Source: Cinnamomum chago
Taxonomy: Eukaryota; Streptophyta; Magnoliopsida; Laurales; Lauraceae
Length of the DNA: 64,000 bases
Direction: 5' to 3'
NCBI GenBank assembly: GCA_038049695.1
Contig: CP142458.1
Location: 42,129,501-42,193,500 of the forward strand
Shown piece after piece: positions 45,316 through 56,475 of this stretch. The notes beneath the pieces are model-generated. The model was not told the DNA's origin. It worked only from the letters and a program-made list of their open reading frames with translations, and ran no database searches. Every line of letters begins with the position of its first letter. Positions within the stretch are counted from its first letter, which is position 1. The position numbers were made by a program, and so were the translations under genes.

Positions 45316-46884
45316 TTAAGGTTTGTCTAAGTGAATAACTTTAGGAATCCACCTAAGGTCTTGTGAGGGTTGAACTTTGAGGTCTATTTTGGACTTCTCA
45401 CCAACTAAAGGAGATTTGACTTGATAAATTTTCAATTTAAACTTATCACCATGATATTTAGATTTAACTAAATTTAGCTTAGATTGGTGATTAGTCTTTT
45501 GATGTTGGTGAGTTTGTTTCTTTGGGGATTGTTTCTCTTTTCTTTTCTTCTTATTTTCTCCTTTTACTTGACTTTTGAATTTTAGATTTAACTTAGCAAC
45601 TTTCTTCAAAAGTTCTTTCATGGGTTGATATAAGGGAGATAGGTTGAGAAGCTTTTTGTTTATAGATTCTTTTAAGCTAGGTTTGACTTGTTTAACCTTT
45701 TTAGAATCTATCTTAGGAGACTCCTTGTTAATTGGTTTTACTTGTTTAAGCTTTATGGAGTCTTCCTTGGTTTTTAGTGTCTTACCCTTCAAGTTTGATT
45801 TTACTTTCTTTGGTTCAAAGATGGGATTAGACACATTGCTTCTTCTTCGTTTGCACTCAAACCTAAAGTGTCCTTCAATGCCACAATAATTACATTTCGA
45901 CATGGGCAAAGAAGTGTGAGTGCTAGAGAATGAGGACTCACCTTTCACAAAAGTGATGGTGAAATTAGGGTCATGTGAAATATTCCTATCAAAACCAAGA
46001 CCCGTCCTATCTCTTTGAGATTTACCCAATTTAAATAATTTTACAAATTTCTCATTACTTTGGGTAAATTTGCACTCATACTTTTGTTTGTACTCTTCAA
46101 GTTGAGTGACTTGGGTTTTAAGGGTTGAATTTTCATTTTTAACTTTTGTTAGTTCATTTTCAATTCCCTTAAAATTGTTTAGCTCTTCATAGGCAAGTTT
46201 TAACTTAGATTTAAGCTCATTAACAACATTAGATCCAAGTTCTAAAGTTTTTAAATTACTTTGAGCATTAGACAAATTTTCATTGGAAATTGTCAACTTG
46301 GATTTTAAATAGTTAATGTTTTCATCTTGTCTTTTAATTGTATCTCTTAGGTTTAAATTTTCATTTTTAAGCTCATCACAATTAATCTTAATCTCATTTA
46401 ATTCATCTTGAGCATTAGATAAATTTTCCTTAGAGATAGTCAATTTAGATTCAAGATTGTTAAAGTCTTTATCTTGCCTTTGTAATTGATCTCTTAGTTT
46501 TAGATTTTCCTTATTAAGATGATCATAACCTATCTTTAATTCTTTAAGTTCATCTTGAGTATTGTATAGGTTATTCAAAGAGATCATGAACTTAGATTCT
46601 ACACAATTTATGAATTCATCTTTTTCTCTAAGTTCATTTTTAGAAGAGACTAATTCTTGGTTTAGCCTTTTAGATTCTTCTTTTAATCTTTTATTTTTCT
46701 TGGAAACCTCTAAGGACCATGTGTACAATTCCTCATAGGCTTCATATTCATCAAATTCTTCTTCTTTTAATTCAAGTTGAGATTCTTTAATTTTAATGTT
46801 TGAATCTCCATAAGATGGAAGAATGAGGGGTCTAGAAGAATCTACAAGGTCTAGCATAGTAGAGTCCATTCTAATGATTTTCAT
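45316..46884 (-). CDS. gag-like coiled-coil and zinc-knuckle protein of NA-4 (522 aa)
   Basis: The first about 50 residues are acidic (MDSTMLDLVDSSRPLILPSY). A long coiled coil spans about residues 60-290 and contains a roughly 49-residue unit repeated two and a half times (SKLTISKENLSNAQDELNEI and variants). A CCHC knuckle, CNYCGIEGHFRFEC, is at residues 331-344. The C-terminal third is very lysine-rich and ends DLRWIPKVIHLDKP. The SIRE-like element has a matching coil (SKLTTSNDNLAKAEKEI) and a second knuckle between Gag and protease, so this frame corresponds to that spacer. RNA or particle binding is inferred, as is use of partner enzymes. The start could be residue 1 or the MDST methionine at residue 6; the NA-5 homologue shares both. 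The frame is open throughout. Confidence 0.85.
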   Translation of the reverse strand: MKIIRMDSTMLDLVDSSRPLILPSYGDSNIKIKESQLELKEEEFDEYEAYEELYTWSLEVSKKNKRLKEESKRLNQELVSSKNELREKDEFINCVESKFMISLNNLYNTQDELKELKIGYDHLNKENLKLRDQLQRQDKDFNNLESKLTISKENLSNAQDELNEIKINCDELKNENLNLRDTIKRQDENINYLKSKLTISNENLSNAQSNLKTLELGSNVVNELKSKLKLAYEELNNFKGIENELTKVKNENSTLKTQVTQLEEYKQKYECKFTQSNEKFVKLFKLGKSQRDRTGLGFDRNISHDPNFTITFVKGESSFSSTHTSLPMSKCNYCGIEGHFRFECKRRRSNVSNPIFEPKKVKSNLKGKTLKTKEDSIKLKQVKPINKESPKIDSKKVKQVKPSLKESINKKLLNLSPLYQPMKELLKKVAKLNLKFKSQVKGENKKKRKEKQSPKKQTHQHQKTNHQSKLNLVKSKYHGDKFKLKIYQVKSPLVGEKSKIDLKVQPSQDLRWIPKVIHLDKP

Positions 46885-46970
46885 ATAAACACAACTCTAG
46901 GGTTTTAACTCTAGGTTTTTACACCTAATCAAGAGTTCCAAACACTTGATCCTAAAAGATAGAGCACGAG

Positions 46971-46982
46971 GCTCTGATACCA
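46971..46982 (-). other. primer binding site of NA-4, initiator Met tRNA
   Basis: TGGTATCAGAGC on the minus strand, two bases inside the 5' LTR, the same spacing as in the SIRE-like element. Confidence 0.92.
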
Positions 46983-46984
46983 AT

Positions 46985-48885
46985 TGAAAGTCCTCGGGAT
47001 CCTAACCCTAGAGGGGGGGGGGTGAATAGGGTGAGCTACAATTATGACTAATTAAGACCAATTTTAATTCTTAACAAAAACTAGTCACAAGTGATGATAA
47101 ATCAATCAATATGCGGAAGCTAAAATAAACAATCACCACAACACCAAGGTTTATAGTGGTTCGGCCTCAATGCCTACGTCCACTACCGGCTTGTGATCCA
47201 ATCACCCCACCGGATTTCCACTATGTATGCTTTTTACTAGGCTAAGCAATAACCCTTACAATGTTGTTTTTCTAGGCTAAACAACAACCTCTCAATGTGC
47301 TTTTATAGGCTAAGCAATAACGTTTACAAGATGCTTTTCAAGGCTAAGCAATAACCTTTACACAATGCTTTTCTTAGGCTAAGTAATAACCTTACAAGAT
47401 AAAGATTTCTCTAAGAAAGTGTCTGCACAAAAGATCACTCTAAGAGATTACAATTTAAGCTCAAATTAATTTGCCTCTAAATAGGCGGATATGAAAAATG
47501 AAAACTAACTCACACAAACACTCAAAGAAATGCAAAGATGTATGCTTATGAAGTGTGTGTGTGAAAACTTCAATCAAGTTTAAAAGTAAGCTCAATCAAT
47601 TTATGCTTAATGCAATTCGAAAGTTTAAGGCACAAAAAGATATGATTGAAGTTCTATGCAAATCACTTGAACAATTACACACTTGTGAATGATATGAAAA
47701 TCTAAAGATCACAAGTTGTATGAAAGTGTTTAAGCCTAATCAAGTGATGCATGTGCAATGTTGTTTTCAAAACTAATTTGACTAAAGATTAAAATGAATG
47801 AAAACAACAAGGGAAGTCTCAACCAAGTGAAATAATCATGCAATAAAAGAAATCAAAGATTTAGGCCAAACATGATTAAGAAAGTTTAAAACTAAACTTG
47901 GGTTGAAATCAAAGTAATGAATCCAATCTTAATTAGATCAAAGATTAAGGGAAGAATGGATTCAACATATCATTGTTATCATGCTTGAAATCATTTTCCA
48001 AAGTTTCAAATAAAGCACATAACAAATGATTAATTAAAAGTAAAACTTACTTGGAGATTTAACTTAGTTGATCCAAGCTTAAGCTTCACTTAATGACCCC
48101 TTTGGTCTCTCTTAGTTCCTCCCCTTTGTCTTGTCTCAAAGCTCCTCAAAGAAGGCTTAAAAATCTCCAACTTTGGACAAAGGAAAGAACTCATTTTTAT
48201 AGCCAAAAATGCCCAACGGCTAGTCCTCGGTCGACCTAGACACAGGTCTCGGTCGACCGAGAAAGCACAACGGTCATATTTCTGACCGTTGGCATGTTAC
48301 AGCTCAGAAACTGCCCACTCGACCGACAGTGGTCCCGGTCGACCGGGAAGCAGGTCTCGGTCGACCGGCGACACTGCCAGGTCACTCCCCTTTTGCAAAA
48401 TTTCCAACTTTTGCACATTTGAAGGTATTTCTTTGGGAGGATTTTTGGGCCACTAAATCAAGCTTGGTAACATGTTTTAGATCAATCTAAGATGTTTAAA
48501 AACATGAAACACAAAGAGCCTAAAATGATTTGAAACTTTACAACCAAAGGCTAGCTTGATTTGATAAAACTCTTTTTCAAAAACAATGCATACAAAAATG
48601 ATTCTGAAAATGATGAAAGTATGCAATGCACAAACCTATCTTCTCAAATGATTTTCCAAATATAAAGCACAAAGAATTAGGTTTTCAAAAGAGTTTGAAT
48701 ACTAAAAACAATGCATCCAAGTATAAAACCAAAACATGCATAAAACAAAACTTTTACCACTTTTAAAAGCAATGCATGTATAAAATCAAGATTTCAAGAT
48801 ATTTTAAATCAAAGCAAGTGTGTGAATTCAAATGATATGAAAATGCAAATGCATCCATCAAATTGCAAATACAAAATTCCCAACA
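46985..48885 (-). repeat. 5' LTR of NA-4
   Basis: 1,901 bp, about 99.7% identical to the 3' copy by eye. TATA at 48194-48201 and the MSA-type site at 48212-48222. Confidence 0.93.
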
Positions 48886-49356
48886 GAGTGTTCTTGCTTA
48901 AACAAATTTCTATGCTTTTCAAGATATTTCTTTTATTATATGTTGTTGTACCTTTTGACTCTTGTGCCAGACCGTCGTGTCTGATCCATTTTCTTTGGTA
49001 CTCAGGTCCCGTTGCCGGTTACCTTGAGGAGGAGCCGGAGGAGGCGGTAGGTGAACCGCAGCCCCTAGTTGAGTCGCGTGCTGACAATGTCATGTAGATA
49101 TCGGGTTGCTACGAGAGACTAGACATTTTGGAAAAACTATTTAACCATTCTTTTGGGTTATTGTTTTGTTTATATTGGCCTTTGTTGGCCTCTATTTTTG
49201 GGTAATGTAACTAAATGATCTTTTGTTAAACTTTAACTTACTTTTGGGAAACATGCTTTTTATCATTGCTCATTCTGATACAGTATTTCATACTTATGAT
49301 ATTGTCTTCATGACTAGGGATAATCTGACTATTTGATTTGCTATATGCTTCCGCAC
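48886..49356 (+). repeat. LTR of Tekay-2, second part
   Basis: After the repeated GAGTG the Tekay-2 LTR resumes and matches the last quarter of the Tekay-1 LTR, including the acceptor-like CTCAG (49001-49005), the GC-rich block up to 49097, TTGGCCTTTGTTGGCCTCTA and the GCTTCCGCA near its end. It is cut at 49357, roughly 150 bp before the expected LTR end, by Tat-2. Together the two parts give about 2.9 kb, the same as Tekay-1. Confidence 0.8.
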
Positions 49357-49519
49357 TGTTGACACCAAAAATGTCACTTTGCCTCCTCACACCAAAAGCT
49401 ACACGGAGCCGCATCCTACCAAAAATAGGCAGGCGCTACTTCAAGCATCAGATCTTGTCAGAATCAAACAAAAACTGCAAGGTCATTCAAAACAACCAAA
49501 AGAGAGGTACACATGAAGT

Positions 49520-50020
49520 TTCGGGCCATTCCGACATCATTCTGCCTAACTTCACTTCTCCAACAGCTGAGCAGCAGCTCCCGGCGGCGATAGTGTCAAA
49601 GACTTCAATCTTCGATCAGAGCCTACGGATGGTTACAAAATACTTCCAAAAGGCTCCATGTCAAGTTTCAAGTCAAACCGACATCGTTTGACCAAAAGTC
49701 AAAGCTCGGCATTTCCCTCGCGGTGAAATAAAGGCAAGCGTTTGCATGACTCCAAATGGCTTCAAAACTCAAACGAAAGCCTATGGTTGGTCCTATCTAC
49801 TGATGAGGAAGCTACCCATCAAATTTCAGGTCAATCGGACATCGTTTGACCGAAAGTCAAAGCTCGGCATTTCCCTCGCAGTGAAATCAAGTCAAGCATT
49901 TGCGGGCCCCCAAATGGCTTCAAAACCTGAACAAAAGCCTATGGTTGGTCTCGTCTACTGCTCAAGAAGCTACACGTCGAATTTCAGGTCATTCCGACAT
50001 CGTTTGACCTAGTTTCGACG
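49520..50020 (+). repeat. 158-bp tandem repeats in the front part of Tat-2
   Basis: GACATCGTTTGACC recurs at about 49680, 49838 and 49996, an exact period of 158 bp. The units share GTCAAAGCTCGGCATTTCCC and CCAAATGGCTTCAAAAC. A more diverged unit precedes them near 49533. Tandem repeats in non-coding parts are characteristic of Tat/Ogre elements and are a known source of satellites. Confidence 0.85.
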
Positions 50021-50663
50021 CTTGACAAAAATCGGCAGTTCTCCACAGCAAAGTCTTCGGCTTTTCAGAAAATGGGAAACTTTGCGATCCGATTTGCACG
50101 GCTTCTCGTCAGGTTTTCTTAAGGGAAATCCAGCCAATAAATGAGAGGAAATTCCAAGAAAAATGCAGGAGAAAATAGAAGCAAAAACGGACGAAAAACG
50201 GCGAAGAAAAAGCGACCGAAAGGCGGCCAAAAAAATGGGCCAAGGCCCGCGACCATGGAGGTCCGGGCCGCCGAACCTCGCCCAAAAACCCCATTTTTCG
50301 GGTATTTTTCACGTTTCGAGTTGATTGGCCCCTGTGATTTTTCCAAAATCTGATTTTTTGTGCATGATATCCGTCGATCTTCATCAACATCACGGATCCA
50401 TCACTGGAATCATTAGATCATCACCGGACGCCTCAAGATCGTCAAACGGCTAACAAAGAAAGCACCATTTCTGCCCGCCCGATCGTGAAATCGACTGGAC
50501 AGATGTTGCTGGCCCGCTGACATCAACCAATGTTTGACATTGGATCACCATCCGACATCAAATGGTATGTGGGTCCATTGATGATCATTGCAAGAAGAAT
50601 CCCAAAGGACGCGGCACGGCCCGCGACTCTTCAAGCGCCCAGGCAATCAATTAATGAAGTTAA
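50020..50663 (+). other. non-coding stretch before the Tat-2 frame
   Basis: A+G-rich sequence with repeated GCCAAAAA/GGCGGCC words and no domain. Short frames on both strands lack recognisable similarity. The LTR end and primer site of Tat-2 should lie here or just upstream, but I cannot place them. Confidence 0.5.
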
Positions 50664-53600
50664 ATGACCCGTTTATGGGAGCCGACTGCCATTGCAACCT
50701 CAAAACCAAAGAAAAAGGAGGTTCTCAATGTGCAAACCAAGTCAGCTCCTCAGCAGCCAAGGAAAGCTGAAAACAAAGCTGCAGGTAAAAAGCCTGAACT
50801 CTCTGATGCCTTCAAAGAACGAGTAGAGAAGAAATACCCGTTCGATGAAGATGTTGAAGAAATCTTTGGGGCACTTCTCGCAAACGGTAAATTCACCTTG
50901 CCTGACCCCAAAAGACCAGGAGATGTTGGCAAAACCAACGATCCTCGGTACTGTCCATACCATCAGATGGTTTCGCATCCTCTCAGTCAATGCTTTGTTG
51001 TGAGAGAGAAGATAAATGAGAAGTGGAAAAACGGAGTCATTACCTTCGACAAGAACTATGGGTCTGCCTCCGTCAACATGGTGTCGTGTGGACAAAAACA
51101 AAAATCACCAAAAGAGAAGATCACTACTTCCTTCAAGGTAATAAAGATGACCCAAACGTCTCAAGAGTTGGTTCCATATCCAACATCAGACGGACAGCCC
51201 ATATGGGTACACCCCGATATCCTAGAAGATGAAAATTGGGAGGTCGTCAAAACAAAGCCAACCGCTCGACAGCGAAGGCAAACCAGGAGACAACTCCGCA
51301 AGCTCAAACAGCAGGAGAAAGCTCCGAAAAAGCAAGAAGTCGCTGAAAAGGCAGAAACCTCCTCTACCGCTTCACTGGGGGCAACAGAAGAGTCCTCTCC
51401 TAAGGTTTCAAAGGCAGCAAGAAAATTCACTCTTGGTGATTTCATGCCACCACACCTCAAAGATGAAACTATGCAAGGGGCATCATACTCTTGCAACTCG
51501 GTGGTCGGATTCCCCATGGATGGATACGAGTCCAGTGACACCGCCAGTGACATCGATGAGTGGGAGGAATCCCTCGAAACAGGAGAATATCTCTCCGACG
51601 AGGAATGGATCCCTGAATCTCATCTTATGCCAGTAATCTGGTATAACCCATTACAGCCGCAAGGATCCTGGTCTGATGATGAAGAAGACCAAGAGGTTGT
51701 CCAAGAAAATACTCCAGTGGAACCCAACCATGTTGAACCACAAGGAGCAAACGGAGAAGAAGATTTGGCTCCCGTGCCTGATCTCGATGAATACGCAAGG
51801 ATCTTGCAGCACCTTGCTATAGAGCAAGAACAAGGTCGCATCAATCAGCTTCGTCACAACCCAGCACCGGAAGTTCCTGAAAATCTACAGGAATCTCCTC
51901 CGGTAACCCCGGAAAATGAAGAAAGTTGTTGGATCAATGATCCTCTTACATCTGAGGACGAATCTGATTCCCAACAGTTCATCTTGGAGGCATCTTCCGT
52001 CAAAGTTACTTGCAATGCAATAGCTCAGGATGATAATTCCTCACTTTCTCAGGCTTCTTCTCCTGGAACAGTGACATCGGAACTCAAACCTTTTCCGACT
52101 GATCACCATGAAGAAATTCCAGCCGGTGAAATCTTCTTCAGAGAAAATCCGGTCAATTGGTCCCAAATGCCCGATCTCATCGGTGATGTCTGGACCGACA
52201 AAATATTCGATAAAGAAGGAAAGTTGCTGGATGCTGTTCAGGACTTGCTCCCGGAAAATGCTCCATGCAACACAATTACTGAAGATGGCAATGCTGACAC
52301 AGAGACATCTTCAGCAAATGAGAAGGAACGACCCCTCGATCTCGAGGGTGATCTTCTAAACAAAGACCCTTCTCCAGAAGCTCTTGAAGTTGGTAGAGGT
52401 ACCCGTTCTGGCCGGGATTACCACAAAAACTACAACCAACCTTCTGCTTCTTATGTAAATCCTTCGGGAAAACAAGTTGTAAACGCCCCTACTGGCAAGA
52501 ATAATGAAAATGCAGGCCCCAAGGAGGCTTTCAAGTACGACTTGATTCAGCACTTCAAACACATACCTACACGTCTGCACATCCTAGACTTATTACGAAT
52601 GTCACCACAGACTCGTGATAGTCTCATTTCAGAACTACAAATGCTGGATGCGGATGTCGACAAACATGCCCCACAAGTCCTACAAATTGAAATGGACTAT
52701 AGGGTCAAAAAATCAAAAACTCCCTCAAAAGGAGAAAAGAAGAAAACTGAGGGATCCTGCATCGAATGCCTCTCGGTTCAAAAAGCAGCAAGTGCAACCA
52801 TCGCCTTCACCAAGGAAGACCTCCTGCTAGGTGAGACAAAGCACAACCGACCCCTGTACTTCACCGGGTACATCAAAGAGGTGCCACTACGCAGAATCCA
52901 GATCGATCCAGGTTCTGCACTCAACCTCATCTCCACTTCGGCACTCGAAGAACTGGGCATTCCGCCTAGCAAGCTGAGCCACACATCTGTGTCCATCTTT
53001 GGATATGATGGCAGCGCTCAAAGTCCGATCGGCAAAATCAGGTTCAAGTTGCAAATCGGTGATCTTATCTCCGAGGTCACTGTCCATGCAATAAAGACCC
53101 CTTCGTGCTACAACATCCTTCTCGGACGCCCCTGGATACACGAGAATGGTGTTGTCCCCTCGACTTTACATCAGTGCATCAAGTTCGTTGGCAATGACGG
53201 CTTGATACATCGAGTGTTTGCAGACAAAAAGCCCTTCAAAGGCAAAGAAGTCTATTTCGCAGATGCTCAGATGTACAATGATGAAAAAGAAGAAAGGGAG
53301 GAAGAAATAGCACCCTTTACCGAAAATCTCCAGAAAGACAAAGGCAAGGCTCCTCAGCAATCACCGGAAGAAAACAAACCCTCTATCAAAACCGAAGAGA
53401 ATAATCAATCTCCCTTCATGGTCTCCCTCAAGTCTTCAAAGTCTCTGGTGATCACCACCAAAGCAAAGAAGATAAAACAAAAGGCTGGGGGCAAGTTTGT
53501 TGTCTCCTTCGTGACTATCTTGCAAAACACGGATTCGGACTCAGAGCCAGAAGACGATACATCGTCAAGCCAAGCTGATGATCAACAAGTTCAGCCCGCT

Positions 53601-56475
53601 CTCACTCCGATGGAGACAACCGTTGACATAGAAGATCCGGCATCTGCTTCCTTCGTTGTTCCAGCAACATCAGCAGAAGAAAAGCCAATCTTCTTCCATA
53701 AATCGGGAGTTTCTTCATCAAATTCTTCGCTTGAACCTTTCCAAAATGAAGGTATGCCTCAACTATCCCTGTATAGTCCAATGGCGCAAGCTATCATGAA
53801 GAAAATGGGCTACGACGCTCAGAACCCAATCGGTTTGGGAGATGGCCGTGGTATTATCACGCCATTGGAACCAACCCTGACCAAAAGTCAACTGGAAGGT
53901 TGGAAACCCCACCGCCACATAGAAAAGTCTTCACATGGGCTAGGGTATGATCCTGACGCCTCCTTGAGACAGTTGACACAAAGGCCGCAAAGTCATCTTG
54001 TCGACCAAGCCTCAACATCTCATATTAATGAAGACATTGATCTCCCTGGATATCTCTTTGAAGAGTTGACCGTCAAGGATCCAGGAAGTCTATCCAATTG
54101 GTACGATTCCTCTGATGATGAAGAAGAATTGTCCGATAATACAGACACACGGTTCTCTGACCCAGAAGAACCACTGTCTCCAAAGGAAGTGCCCTACTTC
54201 GACCTAGTTTCAACAGGTGATTGGGACCACCTCATAGGAAATCTTGAGAAAAGTACCAATCAAGAAGACCCATGGACAAAAGCAGAGCCGTGGTCTGTAG
54301 ATACCTTTGGAACTCCAGAAGGCTTTGTTGGGTTGGAAGCCTTCGAAAATATTGTGGAGGAACCACCTTCAAACCTTCCAACTGAAGATTCTGTTCAAAA
54401 GATAGACTTGGGAACACCTGATAACCCACGTCCTGTATTCATAAGCAAGAATATAAAGGATGATGAGTTACCCGAGTATATCGCGTTTCTTCATGAGTTC
54501 GTTGATTGTTTTGCATGGTCTTACGCTGAGATGCCTGGCTTAGACCCCAAAATAGCAATCCACAAACTCAATCTTCAAAAAGATATCAAGCCTGTCAAAC
54601 AAGGCCAAAGAAGGTTCCGTCCTGATGTGATGGACAAAATTGAACAAGAAGTTCAAAAACTTAAAAGCGTTGGCTTCATCCGTGAGGAACAGCATCCTGA
54701 ATGGTTGGCCAACATCGTCCCCGTGACAAAGAAAAATGGGCAAATCAGGATCTGCATTGATTACAGAGACCTGAACAATGCATGCCCAAAAGATGAATTC
54801 CCGCTCCCTATACCGGAGGTGATGATCGACAACACCTGTGGGTTCGAGCTAATGACATTCATGGATGGCTTCTCTGACTACAATCAGATAAAGATGCATC
54901 CTGAAGATGAAAAACACACAGCATTTCGGACCCCGTTTGGCGTGTATTGCTACACTGTCATGCCATTCGGTCTGAAGAATGCCGGCGCTACATATCAGAG
55001 GGCTATGATGAAGATATTCCAAGATATGCAGCACAAGACGGTCGAATGTTATGTCGACGACCTCGCCGTCAAAAGCAAAAGAAAAGAAGACCATCTCAAA
55101 GATCTTCGAGAAGTCTTCTTCCGACTTCGCAAACACAAACTGCGAATGAATCCCCTCAAATGCTTCTTCGGTGTTTCATCGGGTAAGTTTCTCGGATTCG
55201 TAGTACGGAAAGCTGGCATAGAGCTTGACCCCATCAAAGTCAAGGCTATCCTAGAAATGCCATCTCCAAAAACCCTAAGACAATTAAAAGGGCTCCAAGG
55301 AAGATTGGCATACATTCGACGGTTCATCTCCAACCTATCAGGGAAGTGCCGTCCATTCTCTCGGTTAATGAAGAAAGGTGTCGATTTTGTCTGGGATGCT
55401 GAATGTGAAGCCGCGTTCCAGGACATCAAGTCATACCTGACTAAACCTCCAGTGTTGGCTGCCCCCACAACTGGAAAACCATTCCTCTTGTACACAAGAG
55501 CCCTTGACTGTTCTTTAGGCGCTCTGCTCACACAAAAGAATGACGAGGGAAAAGAAGCTGCTCTATATTACCTTAGTCGCATGTTGATAGGTGCAGAGCA
55601 TCGCTACTCTCCAGTCGAAAAAGAATGCTTGGCAGTGATGTTCGCCGTACAAAAACTGCGTCACTACCTGCTATCCAACACAGTGTACCTGATTTCGAGG
55701 ATCAACCTCCTAAAGGTCCTTGTCACAAAAGCAGGTTCTCTCAATGCCCAACTGGCAAAATGGTCCATCCTCCCGTCACAATTTGACATTAGGTATGTAC
55801 CACAAAAAGCAATCAAAGGCCAAGCTCTAGTAGACTTCTTCGCGGAGCATCCATTGCCTAAAGATTCTCCACTCAGGGATGACCTCCCAGACGAATCGGT
55901 CTACAGTGTGGAGACTTCCTTATCAAATGCTTCCTGGCACATGTACTTCGATGGCACAACCTGGACAAATGAAAAGGGAAATCAAATATCGGGAATTGGC
56001 ATTCTCTTTGTTAGTCCCGACAAAAACATGATTCCACACGCATTCTCGTTACTGGAACCATGTTCAAACAATGCAGCTGAGTACCAAGCCCTCATCGTAG
56101 GATTGGAGCTCGCCCTTGAATCCGGCATCACTACGCTGGAAGCTTTTGGAGACTCTCAACTGATCGTCAACCAGATGAATCAGAAATTTGAAATCAGGAA
56201 GCCCGATCTGTTGCCTTACTACAACAAGGCACAATCGCTTCGACAAAAGTTCGACATCTGTCACATCACCCATATCCTCAGAGGTGAAAACATTCGTGCA
56301 GATGCCCTGGCTGGACTTGCTGCGTCTATGGCAATCCAAGAAGGGGAAAACATGCAAGTTACAGTGTGTCAAAAAAGGATTCTCCCTCCTCTCAACACAC
56401 ATCAAGCAGTTGCTGAATGCCACCAAGTGGTTGGAAGTCGGATCTCCGTCCTTAAACCTCTGATCGGCGACTGGA
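50664..56475 (+). CDS. Tat-2 polyprotein with G-patch, protease, RT and two RNase H domains
   Basis: One open frame of about 1,937 codons before the NA-5 insertion. Residues about 40-130: a PYHQMVSHPLSQC module common in Tat-type proteins. Residues 130-720: low-complexity acidic linkers. About 740-830: aspartic protease with DPGSALNLIS (D748) and NILLGRPWIH. About 1036-1085: a G-patch-like segment (MAQAIMKKMGYDAQNPIGLG). About 1319-1530: reverse transcriptase with ICIDYRDLNNACPKDEFPLP and YVDDLAVKS (YVDD at 1463-1466). About 1600-1680: RNase H. About 1758-1888: second RNase H (MYFDGTTWTNEKGN, NNAAEYQALIVGLELA, FGDSQLIVNQMN). The classical Gag matrix part is not evident upstream. Integrase would lie beyond the window. 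The frame looks whole as far as seen; the last codons of the full open frame (to 56558) belong to the NA-5 LTR. Confidence 0.88.

Larger units (their letters stand above)
40962..48885 (-). mobile_element. NA-4: young non-autonomous LTR element with a gag-like frame only
   Basis: Two LTRs (1,914 and 1,901 bp) differ by about six substitutions plus small indels (about 0.3%), and the target duplication GAGTG flanks the element (40957-40961 and 48886-48890). The 4.1-kb interior has a primer site, a polypurine tract and one 522-codon frame; no protease, integrase or reverse transcriptase is visible on either strand. Terminal-repeat retrotransposons with only a GAG domain (TR-GAG) are known in plants; this one carries the coiled-coil/zinc-knuckle part rather than the UBN2 part. 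It looks whole for its type. Confidence 0.92.
49357..56475 (+). mobile_element. Tat-2: Tat-like Ty3/gypsy element, cut on the right by NA-5
   Basis: It starts TGTTGACACC directly after the Tekay-2 LTR. It has a 1.3-kb non-coding front with tandem repeats, then one open frame of about 1,937 codons up to the insertion point of NA-5. The presence of RT, RNase H and a second RNase H places it in the Tat lineage. The LTR and leader border is not clear to me and no primer site is convincing. The right part lies outside the window, so its age cannot be read from LTRs; the open frame suggests it is young. Confidence 0.8.

Noticed and set aside
46985-48885. Assembly duplication of the NA-4 LTR
   Set aside because: The two copies differ by several substitutions and small indels, and a 5-bp target duplication flanks the whole element, which supports a genuine young insertion.
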